Assembly (NCBI GenBank): GCA_965603075.1
Contig: CBFDBO010000001.1
Coordinates: 1-64,000 of the forward strand
Length of the DNA: 64,000 bases
Direction of reading: 5' to 3'
DNA from: JABJOR01 sp965603075
GTDB taxonomy: Bacteria; Pseudomonadota; Alphaproteobacteria; Rhodospirillales; Casp-alpha2
The position numbers and the translations under genes were made by a program. The notes under the pieces are model-generated. The model saw only the letters and a program-made list of their open reading frames with translations, searched no databases and was not told the DNA's origin. Position 1 is the first letter of the stretch, and each line of letters begins with the position of its first letter. Positions 16,436-24,360 of the stretch are shown piece by piece.

Positions 16436-17641
16436 TTATAAACCCAGCACAGCTTTGGCGATGATTGTTTTTTGTATTTCATTGGATCCGGCGTAGATGG
16501 ATGTTTTTCGGAAATTAAAATAGGCCCTTGGATAGTGGCCGGTGCCCGGCTGGCTTGTACTTGGGATGGTGTCCATGCTGGCACTTAGGTCCTCTCCGTA
16601 AATGGCGACCTGTGCGTCATAGCCTAATGCTTCGACCATTAATTCATAAATGCGTTGTTGAATTTCGGTGCCTCGAATTTTCAGCATGGAGGCTTCAGCC
16701 CCCAGTGCGTCCGAACCGCCTGATTGGAACAAAAAGCGTTGTTCGGTGATCTCTAGGGCGCGAAGTTCAATTTCCACTTCGGCAATCTTTGCGGCAAAGA
16801 CAGGATCATCGATTAAGGGCTGATCGTTGATGGTTATTGCGTTCGCCATTTTGTGAGCACGCGCAAGACTGGCGAGAGAGCGTGAAACCTCTGCCGTACC
16901 AAAGCGTTCAAGGCCCAGCATAAATTTAGCAACGCTCCATCCCGCGTCGTGTTCACCCAATCTGTTATTAAGGGGCACGCGCACGTCATCAAAGAAAACC
17001 TGATTGACCTCATGAATACCGTCATAGGTGATGATCGGTGTCATGGTGATCCCCGGTGTTTTTAAATCAAATAATAACACCGTGATTCCTTGTTGTTTTC
17101 GGCCCGTACTGTCGGTCCGGAACAGGCCGAACATCCAATCGGATATATGTCCTTCCGAAGTCCAAGTCTTGGTGCCGTTTATCACATAGTGATCACCGTC
17201 TAAATCAGCTTTGCATTGCAATGATGCTAAGTCCGACCCTGCGTTGGGCTCAGAGAACCCCTGGCACCACATCACATCCCCATTGGCGATGGGCGGCAGG
17301 AAGCGTTCTAATTGTTCCGGTGTGCCAAATTCCATAATAGAAGGGGCGAGCATCCCAACACCGTACACCTGAGGACGGGGGGCGTTCCCCAGTGCCATTT
17401 CACGCTCAAATACATAGGACTTTGCATCTGACCAATCTTGGCCACCATATTCGACCGGCCAACCATGGGTGGACCACCCTTTGGCATGGAGAATTTTATG
17501 CCACGTTTGTTGATCCTTTCGCGGAATGTCCATGCGTTCGGCGGCAACTTTGCGGGCGATATTTTCAGGCAAATTTTCGCGCACGAAGTTTGCGACTTCT
17601 ATTCTGAAATCTTCGATTTCTTTTGGGAACGTCAAATCCAT
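16436..17641 (-). CDS. Acyl-CoA dehydrogenase, FadE-like (pair partner)
   Basis: 401 residues. WCQGFSEPNAGSDLASLQCKA is the flavin/substrate motif and NGTKTWTSEGHISDWMFGLFRT the middle domain. The end is IYAGSNEIQKTIIAKAVLGL, where many relatives have a Glu (YEG) as catalytic base. Here that position is Ala, so the base is either elsewhere or supplied by the partner. It is the first gene of the leftward pair. A heterodimer with the downstream protein is likely by analogy with steroid and branched-chain acyl-CoA dehydrogenases. Confidence 0.9.
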   Translation of the reverse strand: MDLTFPKEIEDFRIEVANFVRENLPENIARKVAAERMDIPRKDQQTWHKILHAKGWSTHGWPVEYGGQDWSDAKSYVFEREMALGNAPRPQVYGVGMLAPSIMEFGTPEQLERFLPPIANGDVMWCQGFSEPNAGSDLASLQCKADLDGDHYVINGTKTWTSEGHISDWMFGLFRTDSTGRKQQGITVLLFDLKTPGITMTPIITYDGIHEVNQVFFDDVRVPLNNRLGEHDAGWSVAKFMLGLERFGTAEVSRSLASLARAHKMANAITINDQPLIDDPVFAAKIAEVEIELRALEITEQRFLFQSGGSDALGAEASMLKIRGTEIQQRIYELMVEALGYDAQVAIYGEDLSASMDTIPSTSQPGTGHYPRAYFNFRKTSIYAGSNEIQKTIIAKAVLGL

Positions 17642-17781
17642 TTATCAACACCAGTCTGATATTATTATGGTTCGTCTTTAACAGCATTAAACCCGTTAGC
17701 AAATAGGCAATATGAGTTATAGTAATCGTGAATTTTATATGATCATATCAATCATTATTGTTAGGGACAAACGAGGGTGGA

Positions 17782-18765
17782 ATGACAAAATTTGGCAACC
17801 ATAGTGAATACGGGCTATTACGCGAAGTCGTCGTTGGTATTCCCGATGACCTGACCCTACCCCCTTTCAGCAAAGATTTAAGCCATTACAATAATGAATT
17901 ACGTGAGGTCTTAGAAGCAACGGGCAACAAACCGCTCTCGATCAAGGAACACTTTCCGAAGCGGTGGGAACGCACGCGTGAGCAGATGGAAGGCATCGTC
18001 AAAACCTTTGAAGATCACGACATTACCGTGCACCGGGTACGACCCTATCATGATGAAGAGAAAGTCTATCTTGATACCCTGCAACAAGGTCATTCGCTGT
18101 TATATTCTGCCGACCCCGTTTTTGTCATCGGCAATCATTATCTAGAGATCAATATCCGCCGCGCCTATCGCCGCAAAGAGGTTTTTCCCTTGCGTGAGAT
18201 CATCCAACCCATGATCGACGCTGACCCGGAAGCCCATCACGTTGCCATGCCCGCCGCCCAACCATGGAGCCCTTCTGGGGAAGGTCCGGGACCGTTTTTA
18301 GAAGGCGGTGATATTCTCATTCAAGGGACAGATATTTTGGTTGGCATGGGCAATCTCTGTAGCAATTTAAATGGCATCAATTGGTTAAAACGTTATATCG
18401 AACCTTATGGTTATAAAGTCCACCCTATGCCCATCAAAGGCGACATCCTGCATGCGCTTGGCATTATCTGTTTGCTGCGGGAGGGACTTTGCATGGCTTA
18501 CCTGCCGGCTTTTGAAAACGGTCTGCCCGAGCCCCTCAAAGATTGGGATGTGATCGAGCTGACCCATAGCGAGATGGAAGCTCACGCCACGGTTGGGGTC
18601 TCTCTGGATGATAAAAGCTATATGATTAACCCCCGTCACAACCGGGTCATGGACGAGCTGTATAAGCATGGCATTGACCCCATTTCGACCCCTTGTGATG
18701 ATATCGGGTATTGGGGGGGCGCGATCCGCTGTATAACCCTGCCCATCAAACGCGATCCTGCATAG
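17782..18765 (+). CDS. Guanidino-group modifying enzyme (amidinotransferase/dimethylargininase-like)
   Basis: 327 residues of the beta/alpha-propeller guanidino-modifying superfamily. The start is GNHSEYGLLREVVVGIP, the substrate-binding acidic motif is FLEGGDILIQG, the His motif is GDILHALGI, and the nucleophile Cys lies near the end in WGGAIRCITLPIKRD. Arginine:glycine amidinotransferase and arginine deiminase normally have an Asp two residues after that His (HxD). Here it is HAL, which is closer to dimethylarginine hydrolase. ATG 17782 has GAGGGTGG just upstream. It is followed 21 bases later by an M20 peptidase, probably in one transcript. Hydrolase or transferase cannot be decided. Confidence 0.82.
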   Translation: MTKFGNHSEYGLLREVVVGIPDDLTLPPFSKDLSHYNNELREVLEATGNKPLSIKEHFPKRWERTREQMEGIVKTFEDHDITVHRVRPYHDEEKVYLDTLQQGHSLLYSADPVFVIGNHYLEINIRRAYRRKEVFPLREIIQPMIDADPEAHHVAMPAAQPWSPSGEGPGPFLEGGDILIQGTDILVGMGNLCSNLNGINWLKRYIEPYGYKVHPMPIKGDILHALGIICLLREGLCMAYLPAFENGLPEPLKDWDVIELTHSEMEAHATVGVSLDDKSYMINPRHNRVMDELYKHGIDPISTPCDDIGYWGGAIRCITLPIKRDPA

Positions 18766-18786
18766 GCAAAATTTTTAGGAAGACCC

Positions 18787-20091
18787 ATGAGCGACTTAGC
18801 CCCCTTACCCCCTTTAGACGGCACCCTCGCCGATAATATTCTTAAAGCCGTTGATGATGGGTTTGAAGCTCAAAAATCTTTCACCCAAGAACTTGTTCGT
18901 TATCCTTCTGTCCGGGGTCAAGAACACACGGCGCAAGATTTTGTTTATAAATCTTTGAATGAACGTGGCTATACAATGGACCGTTGGGCCATCGACGAGA
19001 ACGCCATCAAAGATCACCCGGGGTTTTCGCCCATCACCGTTAATTATGACAATGCGATCAATGTGGTGGGCACGCACCGTCCCAGAAACGAGGCCGGACG
19101 CTCCTTAATCCTCAACGGTCACATTGATGTGGTGCCTACAGGGCCCGTGGATATGTGGTCTAAATCACCCTATGAGCCATGGATTAAGGGGGATTGGATG
19201 TATGGTCGGGGCAGTGCGGATATGAAGGCGGGGCTTATTGCCAATATTGCCGCCTTAGATGCGCTCAAATCCCTGGGGTATCAGCCAGCGGCCACCACCC
19301 ACATTCAATCGGTCACCGAAGAAGAATGCACGGGCAACGGTGCCCTATCGGCCCTTTTACGGGGCTACACAGCTGACGCCGCCATCATTCCAGAGCCGGA
19401 AGATGATAAATTGGTACGCGCCAATACAGGCGTGATCTGGGCGCGGGTCCACTTGCGCGGCGAACCCGTCCACACCCGTGTGGCGAGCACCGGGTTTAGT
19501 GCCATCGAGGGGGCCTACACCCTGATGACCGCTCTTCGCCAATTAGCCGAAGATTGGAACGCCGAGAAACACAAACACCCCTATTTTGAGGACTTAGAGC
19601 ACCCGATTAATGTGGTTTTTGGTCAGATTGAGGGCGGGGATTGGGCGTCCATGGTTCCGGCGTGGTGTTGGTTTGATGTGCGCATCGCTATATACCCCGG
19701 TATCCACGCCAAGGATGCGGCGGCAGAAATAGAAAATTGCTTGCGGATTGCGGCTCAAAAAGATCCAACTCTCGCCAACAATCCCCCGCGCGTTGAATAC
19801 ACCGGATTCTTTGCCGAAGGGTACGTGTTAGAAGAAGGCACGGACGCGGAAAACACCCTCGCCCAAGCGCATGTGCGGAGTTATGGCCGCACGCTGGAAA
19901 GCTTTGTAACACCGGGTTATCTCGACGGTCGTGTTTTCATGCTCTACGACAATTGCCCGTGTCTGGTTTATGGCCCGGTTTCGGAAAATATCCACGGAAT
20001 AGATGAACGTGTATCACTTTCTTCGGTGAAACGGGTAACAGGGTCTATTGCGCTTTTTATCGCCCAGTGGTGTGGGTTGGAAAAAATATAA
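18787..20091 (+). CDS. M20-family metallopeptidase (ArgE/DapE/ACY1-like)
   Basis: 434 residues. The di-zinc signature is LNGHIDVVPTGP, then YGRGSADMKAGL, TEEECTGNG (catalytic and metal Glu), and a dimerisation domain in the middle (VHTRVASTGFSAIEGA). GPVSENIHGIDERVS near the end supplies the last His. Members deacylate N-acyl amino acids or split small peptides. It is probably co-transcribed with the guanidino-modifying enzyme, suggesting stepwise breakdown of a guanidino- or N-acyl compound. It is cytoplasmic, with no signal peptide. Confidence 0.9.
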   Translation: MSDLAPLPPLDGTLADNILKAVDDGFEAQKSFTQELVRYPSVRGQEHTAQDFVYKSLNERGYTMDRWAIDENAIKDHPGFSPITVNYDNAINVVGTHRPRNEAGRSLILNGHIDVVPTGPVDMWSKSPYEPWIKGDWMYGRGSADMKAGLIANIAALDALKSLGYQPAATTHIQSVTEEECTGNGALSALLRGYTADAAIIPEPEDDKLVRANTGVIWARVHLRGEPVHTRVASTGFSAIEGAYTLMTALRQLAEDWNAEKHKHPYFEDLEHPINVVFGQIEGGDWASMVPAWCWFDVRIAIYPGIHAKDAAAEIENCLRIAAQKDPTLANNPPRVEYTGFFAEGYVLEEGTDAENTLAQAHVRSYGRTLESFVTPGYLDGRVFMLYDNCPCLVYGPVSENIHGIDERVSLSSVKRVTGSIALFIAQWCGLEKI

Positions 20092-20128
20092 GTTTTGATC
20101 TGTGCTTAATTGCCGCTAAAGTAATTTT

Positions 20129-20485
20129 ATGTCTGATCTCAGCAAAAGCAAAATCGATGCCTATGGCAAACAATTAAAAGCCAAGCTCAAAGAACTGGAA
20201 GCGGTCCATCAAGCCACGATGGAAGACCGCGCGCCTGTAACCTTGGATCAGACCTCTACGGGGCGATTATCGCGGATTGACGCTCTGCAGGTTCAAGCGA
20301 TGTCTTTGGAGACCGACCGCCGTCGCGAAATCGAAATCATTCGAATTAAAGCAGCCCTCGAGCGCATAACCGAGGGTGAGCTGGGGTACTGCGTTAGTTG
20401 CGGTGAAGAAATTGAGAGCAAGCGCCTCGAAAACGATCCCTCTACCCCCATTTGTATTGTCTGCGCCAGCGGCAAAATCCGCTAA
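20129..20485 (+). CDS. TraR/DksA-family zinc-finger protein
   Basis: 118 residues: an N-terminal coiled-coil hairpin (SKIDAYGKQLKAKLKELEAV) and a C4 zinc finger, CVSCGEEIESKRLENDPSTPICIVC. These proteins enter the RNA polymerase secondary channel and modulate initiation. It is shorter than canonical DksA (about 150) and the tip lacks the classic DxxDxA motif, so it is better called DksA/TraR-like. Convergent with the next SDR gene, only seven bases apart. Confidence 0.88.
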   Translation: MSDLSKSKIDAYGKQLKAKLKELEAVHQATMEDRAPVTLDQTSTGRLSRIDALQVQAMSLETDRRREIEIIRIKAALERITEGELGYCVSCGEEIESKRLENDPSTPICIVCASGKIR

Positions 20486-20492
20486 CAGAATT

Positions 20493-21269
20493 TTATAGAA
20501 CTGATTCTGAATGACCATCAACGGGTAAAGCCTGCCCCGAAATTTTACCCCCAGCCTCTGAACATAAAAACAGGATCGACGCCGCGATATCATCCGGTGA
20601 CACAAAGGTTTTCATGGAAACCGCGCTGACGTACCCGGCGCGCACTTCGGCTTCACTTTCCCCTGTGGTTGCGGCGTGGGCAGCGACAACCCGGTCCATC
20701 CGGTCCCCGGTTACAGACCCCGGACAAATACAATTCACCCGAATATTATCTTGGCCCAATTCCATGGCGAGGGTTTTCGTAAAGCCTATTATAGCCCACT
20801 TGGCCGCGCAGTAGGGTGATCGATTGGGAAAGCCAAAAAGCCCCGCGGTAGAGGACATATTAATGATCGATCCCGTGATGTTTTCCTTCAGCATGGGGAT
20901 TGCTTGTTTAGCGCACATAAAAGCGGCCCCTAAATTTACATCCATGCACTTTTGCCATTCTGAATAGCTTAAATCTTGAACAGGCCCATTGGGACCAGAA
21001 ATCCCGGCGTTATTGATCAGCACATCCAATCCCCCGAGGTTATCCCGGACATCCTTAAATAAAGCGTCTACGGCTTGTTCGTTGCTGACATCTGTAAGGG
21101 TGCCAGAGACAGAGGGGTTATGTTCTAAAAACGCCGTAAGAGCGGCTTGATCAATATCACAGATATGAACGCGTGCGCCTGCGTTAAGGAATTGTTGCGT
21201 TGTTGCCGCACCGATACCGGACGCGCCCGCCGTTACTAGAACTCTTTTACCCTGTAGATCGTTCGACAT
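20493..21269 (-). CDS. SDR-family oxidoreductase
   Basis: 258 residues from ATG 21269, which has AAGGA eight bases upstream; a longer frame to 21326 lacks this. Motifs: VTAGASGIGAAT (cofactor; Ala replaces the usual Gly at the second position), LINNAGISGP, INMSSTAGLFG (Ser), and YCAAKWAIIGFTK (Tyr-Lys). The C-terminal GKISGQALPVDGHSESVL is typical of the family. It resembles short-chain alcohol dehydrogenases of catabolic loci. Substrate unknown. Confidence 0.9.
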   Translation of the reverse strand: MSNDLQGKRVLVTAGASGIGAATTQQFLNAGARVHICDIDQAALTAFLEHNPSVSGTLTDVSNEQAVDALFKDVRDNLGGLDVLINNAGISGPNGPVQDLSYSEWQKCMDVNLGAAFMCAKQAIPMLKENITGSIINMSSTAGLFGFPNRSPYCAAKWAIIGFTKTLAMELGQDNIRVNCICPGSVTGDRMDRVVAAHAATTGESEAEVRAGYVSAVSMKTFVSPDDIAASILFLCSEAGGKISGQALPVDGHSESVL

Positions 21270-21394
21270 GGATATATTCCTTATTTTAGCAATTCGAATG
21301 GGTTTATTATTTACCAGAGAATACACCTTGCAAATGTGCTGAAAAGCATAGAATTTTAGATTATGAAAATTTTTTAAAGGCTAGTATTTAAATT

Positions 21395-21658
21395 ATGAGT
21401 AACACCCTTGATGCCAGTATCCTTGATGCCCATACTCTTGATGCTCGGGGTTTCAATTGCCCCATCCCCGTCTTAAAAGCGCGTAAAGCCCTGACGGGGC
21501 TAAAGGATGGCGAAATTCTGACGGTTCTGACAACCGATCCGGCATCCGCCATTGATATCCCGCATTTTTGTAATACAACCGGGAACGAACTTCTTGAAAC
21601 AGTAGAAGACGACGGTGGTTATACTTTTAGAATAAAACGCAGTAATAAAGACAAATAA
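21395..21658 (+). CDS. TusA-family sulfurtransferase
   Basis: 87 residues with the TusA/SirA fold. The key motif is FNCPIPVLKARKAL, where the Cys of CPxP carries the persulfide, followed by LKDGEILTVLTTDP and DIPHFCNTTGNELL. It passes sulfur for tRNA thiolation, cofactor synthesis or sulfur oxidation. The N-terminus is extended by three tandem five-residue units (LDASI-LDAHT-LDARG) where relatives have one LDARG. It is 11 bases upstream of an amidohydrolase gene and probably co-transcribed. Sulfur-related genes elsewhere in the window fit a sulfur-relay role. Confidence 0.9.
   Translation: MSNTLDASILDAHTLDARGFNCPIPVLKARKALTGLKDGEILTVLTTDPASAIDIPHFCNTTGNELLETVEDDGGYTFRIKRSNKDK
21407..21451 (+). 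repeat. Three tandem 15-bp units in the tusA-like 5' end
   Basis: CTTGATGC recurs at 21407, 21422 and 21437, exactly 15 bases apart, encoding three LDAxx pentapeptides before the CPxP domain. In-frame tandem duplication of the conserved LDARG segment is the simplest explanation. Confidence 0.88.
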
Positions 21659-21669
21659 GGGGATTTCTT

Positions 21670-23295
21670 ATGAAAGCTGATTTAATTATTCACGGTGGGT
21701 TGATCCGAACGATGGATGATAGCAATCCAACAGCCGAAGCCGTCGTCATTAGTAGCGGCAAAATTATTGCCGTGGGCAGCAATGATGACATGCTGTCTTT
21801 GGCTACTGCAGACACGCAAAAAATCGATTTGGACGGAAAATTATTGTTACCCGGTTTTCAAGATACCCACCTGCACTTTCAGATGAGCTCTAGCGAAATG
21901 CTCCTTTGCGCTATTTTGCACAAGTGCGGTAATGCTGATGACATTAAAAAAGCTTTGGTGGAGCATGATAAAGCGAACCCGGATGCTGACATCATTTGGG
22001 GTTCAAATTGGGACGCGGCCTCTATTGATCATTCAACACTCACCCGTCAATCCCTTGATGAAGTCTGTTCTGATCGCCCTATTATGACCCTTGCCTCTGA
22101 CCATCATAATGCATGGCTCAATACAGCTGCACTTGAATATATGGACATGATGGATACTGATTATGACCATTTTGGCGACCATCTTGTCAGAGATGCGGAT
22201 GGCGTTCCCACTGGATTATTATATGAAGCCGCCGCCTTTGCGGTCATGGCCGTCTTAGAAAAATTACCCCCTGAGACCATTCGCAAATCCATGAAATGGG
22301 GATGTGCTGAACTCAATAAAGTTGGCATTACCGGTATTCTTGACGCTCTGGTACAACCCAGCATGATGGCGGCTTACCAGCAAGCCGACGACGCGGGTGA
22401 GCTTACTCTGCGGGTGGCCTCAACGGCGCTTGTAGAACCAAACGGCGATAAATCACAGCTCGATAAAGTTATCGGCATGAGCAAAACCTACAACAGCGAG
22501 ATGGTAAAAACCCATTCTGCAAAATTTTTCTTGGATGGCGTGTTTGAGAACCAATCAGCGGTTCTTCTTGAGCCTTACGCCGATGGTACGGTTGCGCCCA
22601 TGTTGTTTGAAAAAGATTTTTTCGAAGACATGGTGATTGCTTTTGATAAAGCCAAAATCCAAGTTCATGTTCATGGCTTAGCCGATGGCGCCGTTCGCAT
22701 GGCCCTTGATGCGTTCGAGAAAGCCCGCACGGTAAATGGCACTTGGGATAGTTATCACCAGATCGCCCATTTACAATTGGTTGATCCGGCTGATATTCCC
22801 CGTTTTAAAGAATTGGGGGTTGTTGCAAACTTTCAACCTTTATGGGCTTATATGGAGCCCGGCATGGTTACCACATGTATGGATCAAATTGGTCCTGAAC
22901 GTTCCCAGTGGATATACCCCGTGGCCGCAATCACCGACACGGGCGCCCCTTACGCCTTTTCCAGTGATTGGTGCGTCTCAACCTTTGCCCCCATGCCAAT
23001 TATCCAAACCGCCCTCACCCGACAAGATTTAGAAGTCGGCAAAGACGCTGAAATATTAACACCGCAACATCGCGTTGATATCGATACTGCGGTAAAAGGT
23101 TTCACCATCCGCGCTGCCGAAGCCGCGTGGCGAGCTGATACCACTGGCTCCATCACGCCGGGTAAGTACGCTGACATGGTTATTCTGGAGCGTGATATTT
23201 ATGAAGCCGATCCCTATACAATCGCGGACATCAAAACCATGGCGACCTTCTTAGAAGGTCGGGAGGTCTATCGCAACGAAGCGTTTGATGGATAA
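21670..23295 (+). CDS. Amidohydrolase family 3 protein (YtcJ-like)
   Basis: 541 residues of the metal-dependent amidohydrolase superfamily. An N-terminal beta domain (IIHGGLIRTMDDSNPTAEAVVI) is followed by the HxH metal motif LLPGFQDTHLHF, later His ligands in IQVHVHGLADGA and YHQIAHLQLV, the Asp in AFSSDWCVS, and the C-terminal GSITPGKYADMVILERD. YtcJ-like enzymes hydrolyse amide or ester bonds in varied small molecules. It is cytoplasmic. It lies between the tusA-like gene and a reductase-domain gene, each within about 11 bases, so this is an operon of unclear pathway. Confidence 0.9.
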   Translation: MKADLIIHGGLIRTMDDSNPTAEAVVISSGKIIAVGSNDDMLSLATADTQKIDLDGKLLLPGFQDTHLHFQMSSSEMLLCAILHKCGNADDIKKALVEHDKANPDADIIWGSNWDAASIDHSTLTRQSLDEVCSDRPIMTLASDHHNAWLNTAALEYMDMMDTDYDHFGDHLVRDADGVPTGLLYEAAAFAVMAVLEKLPPETIRKSMKWGCAELNKVGITGILDALVQPSMMAAYQQADDAGELTLRVASTALVEPNGDKSQLDKVIGMSKTYNSEMVKTHSAKFFLDGVFENQSAVLLEPYADGTVAPMLFEKDFFEDMVIAFDKAKIQVHVHGLADGAVRMALDAFEKARTVNGTWDSYHQIAHLQLVDPADIPRFKELGVVANFQPLWAYMEPGMVTTCMDQIGPERSQWIYPVAAITDTGAPYAFSSDWCVSTFAPMPIIQTALTRQDLEVGKDAEILTPQHRVDIDTAVKGFTIRAAEAAWRADTTGSITPGKYADMVILERDIYEADPYTIADIKTMATFLEGREVYRNEAFDG

Positions 23296-23301
23296 AACGA
23301 G

Positions 23302-23838
23302 ATGACAACGGGTCACGTTTTCATTGCCACAAGCTTGGATGGATTTATCGCGCGTACAAACCATGACATTGATTGGTTAATGAAAATTGATACCGGTGAT
23401 GAAGACCAAGGGTATTTTGATTTCATCAAATCCGTCGATGGTATCGTCATGGGTCGTGGTTCCTATGAGAAAGTTTTAACATTCGAAACGTGGCCCTATG
23501 ACATCCCTGTTGTCGTCATGAGCAAGACGTTAACCGATGTCGATATCCCTGATCACCTAACCGATAAAATCAGTCTGACATCATTGCCCCCCACTGCATT
23601 GATGGATAAATTATCGGCAGATGGATGGTCGCGGGCTTATATTGATGGCGGCAGGATAATTCAATCATTTATCAAACTGGGTTTGATCCAAGATATCATC
23701 ATAACAACAATCCCCATTCTAATTGGTGACGGAATTCGAATGTTTGGCGAGATTGAAAAAGACATCGATTTAGAGCATATCACCACGAAATCATTTAAGT
23801 CCGGTTTGGTTCAAAATCACTACAAGTTGTCTTTATAG
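23302..23838 (+). CDS. Dihydrofolate reductase-like (RibD C-terminal domain) protein
   Basis: 178 residues: VFIATSLDGFIARTNHDIDWL at the start, GIVMGRGSYEKVLTFETWPY for NADPH contact, and AYIDGGRIIQSFIKLGLIQDIIITTIPILIGDGIRMFGEI at the end. This is the YwjB/YyaP type of DHFR-fold reductase, not FolA itself. It lies six bases after the amidohydrolase gene and its 3' end overlaps the convergent acetyltransferase gene by six bases. The physiological substrate is unknown. Confidence 0.88.
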   Translation: MTTGHVFIATSLDGFIARTNHDIDWLMKIDTGDEDQGYFDFIKSVDGIVMGRGSYEKVLTFETWPYDIPVVVMSKTLTDVDIPDHLTDKISLTSLPPTALMDKLSADGWSRAYIDGGRIIQSFIKLGLIQDIIITTIPILIGDGIRMFGEIEKDIDLEHITTKSFKSGLVQNHYKLSL

Positions 23839-24357
23839 ATCTGGAAGTGCTTTCCAAGCATACATGACTTCTTTTAGCGAAACGCCCGACATTTCTCTGT
23901 GTTTTAATTTCTCATCCATAAGGGTGCCGTTTGCTTTTTTATAAAAATTATTTCCGATTTTGTTATCAGCCATACACCAACAATAGAAATTTTGGTGATT
24001 TTGGTGTTGAAAAAACTCAATGCATTTTTTGAATAAAGACATACCAACGCCTGTGCCATAGAATTCTGGCGTTGCGTATAAAGCAAATAGTTCTGCATCA
24101 AATTCAACATTTTCTAGTGAAGCAGGACCGGCACGGGAAAAACCGATTATTTGATTATCGACTTCGGCAACATATAAACACGACGTCGTCTTCTCCAGAC
24201 GACCGATAATAAGGTCCCATGCTTGGTGTCGCTTTTCGACCGTGTAGGTTATTAAATAACTGTCCGGAACAATACCTTTGTAAGCGACCTGCCATGATGC
24301 AACTTGAACCTGTGCAATGTCGAGCGCGTCATCGGCTGTTGCGGGTCTGCAATGCAT
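23833..24357 (-). CDS. GNAT-family N-acetyltransferase
   Basis: 174 residues. The start is CRPATADDALDIAQVQVASWQVAYKGIVPD, the acetyl-CoA loop lies in LYATPEFYGTGVGMSLFKKC (a modified Q/RxxGxG/A), and the end has NKIGNNFYKKANG. It transfers an acetyl group to an unknown amine. It begins three bases after the prfC stop on the same strand, so it is probably translated from the prfC transcript. Confidence 0.88.
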   Translation of the reverse strand: MHCRPATADDALDIAQVQVASWQVAYKGIVPDSYLITYTVEKRHQAWDLIIGRLEKTTSCLYVAEVDNQIIGFSRAGPASLENVEFDAELFALYATPEFYGTGVGMSLFKKCIEFFQHQNHQNFYCWCMADNKIGNNFYKKANGTLMDEKLKHREMSGVSLKEVMYAWKALPDL

Positions 24358-24360
24358 GAT

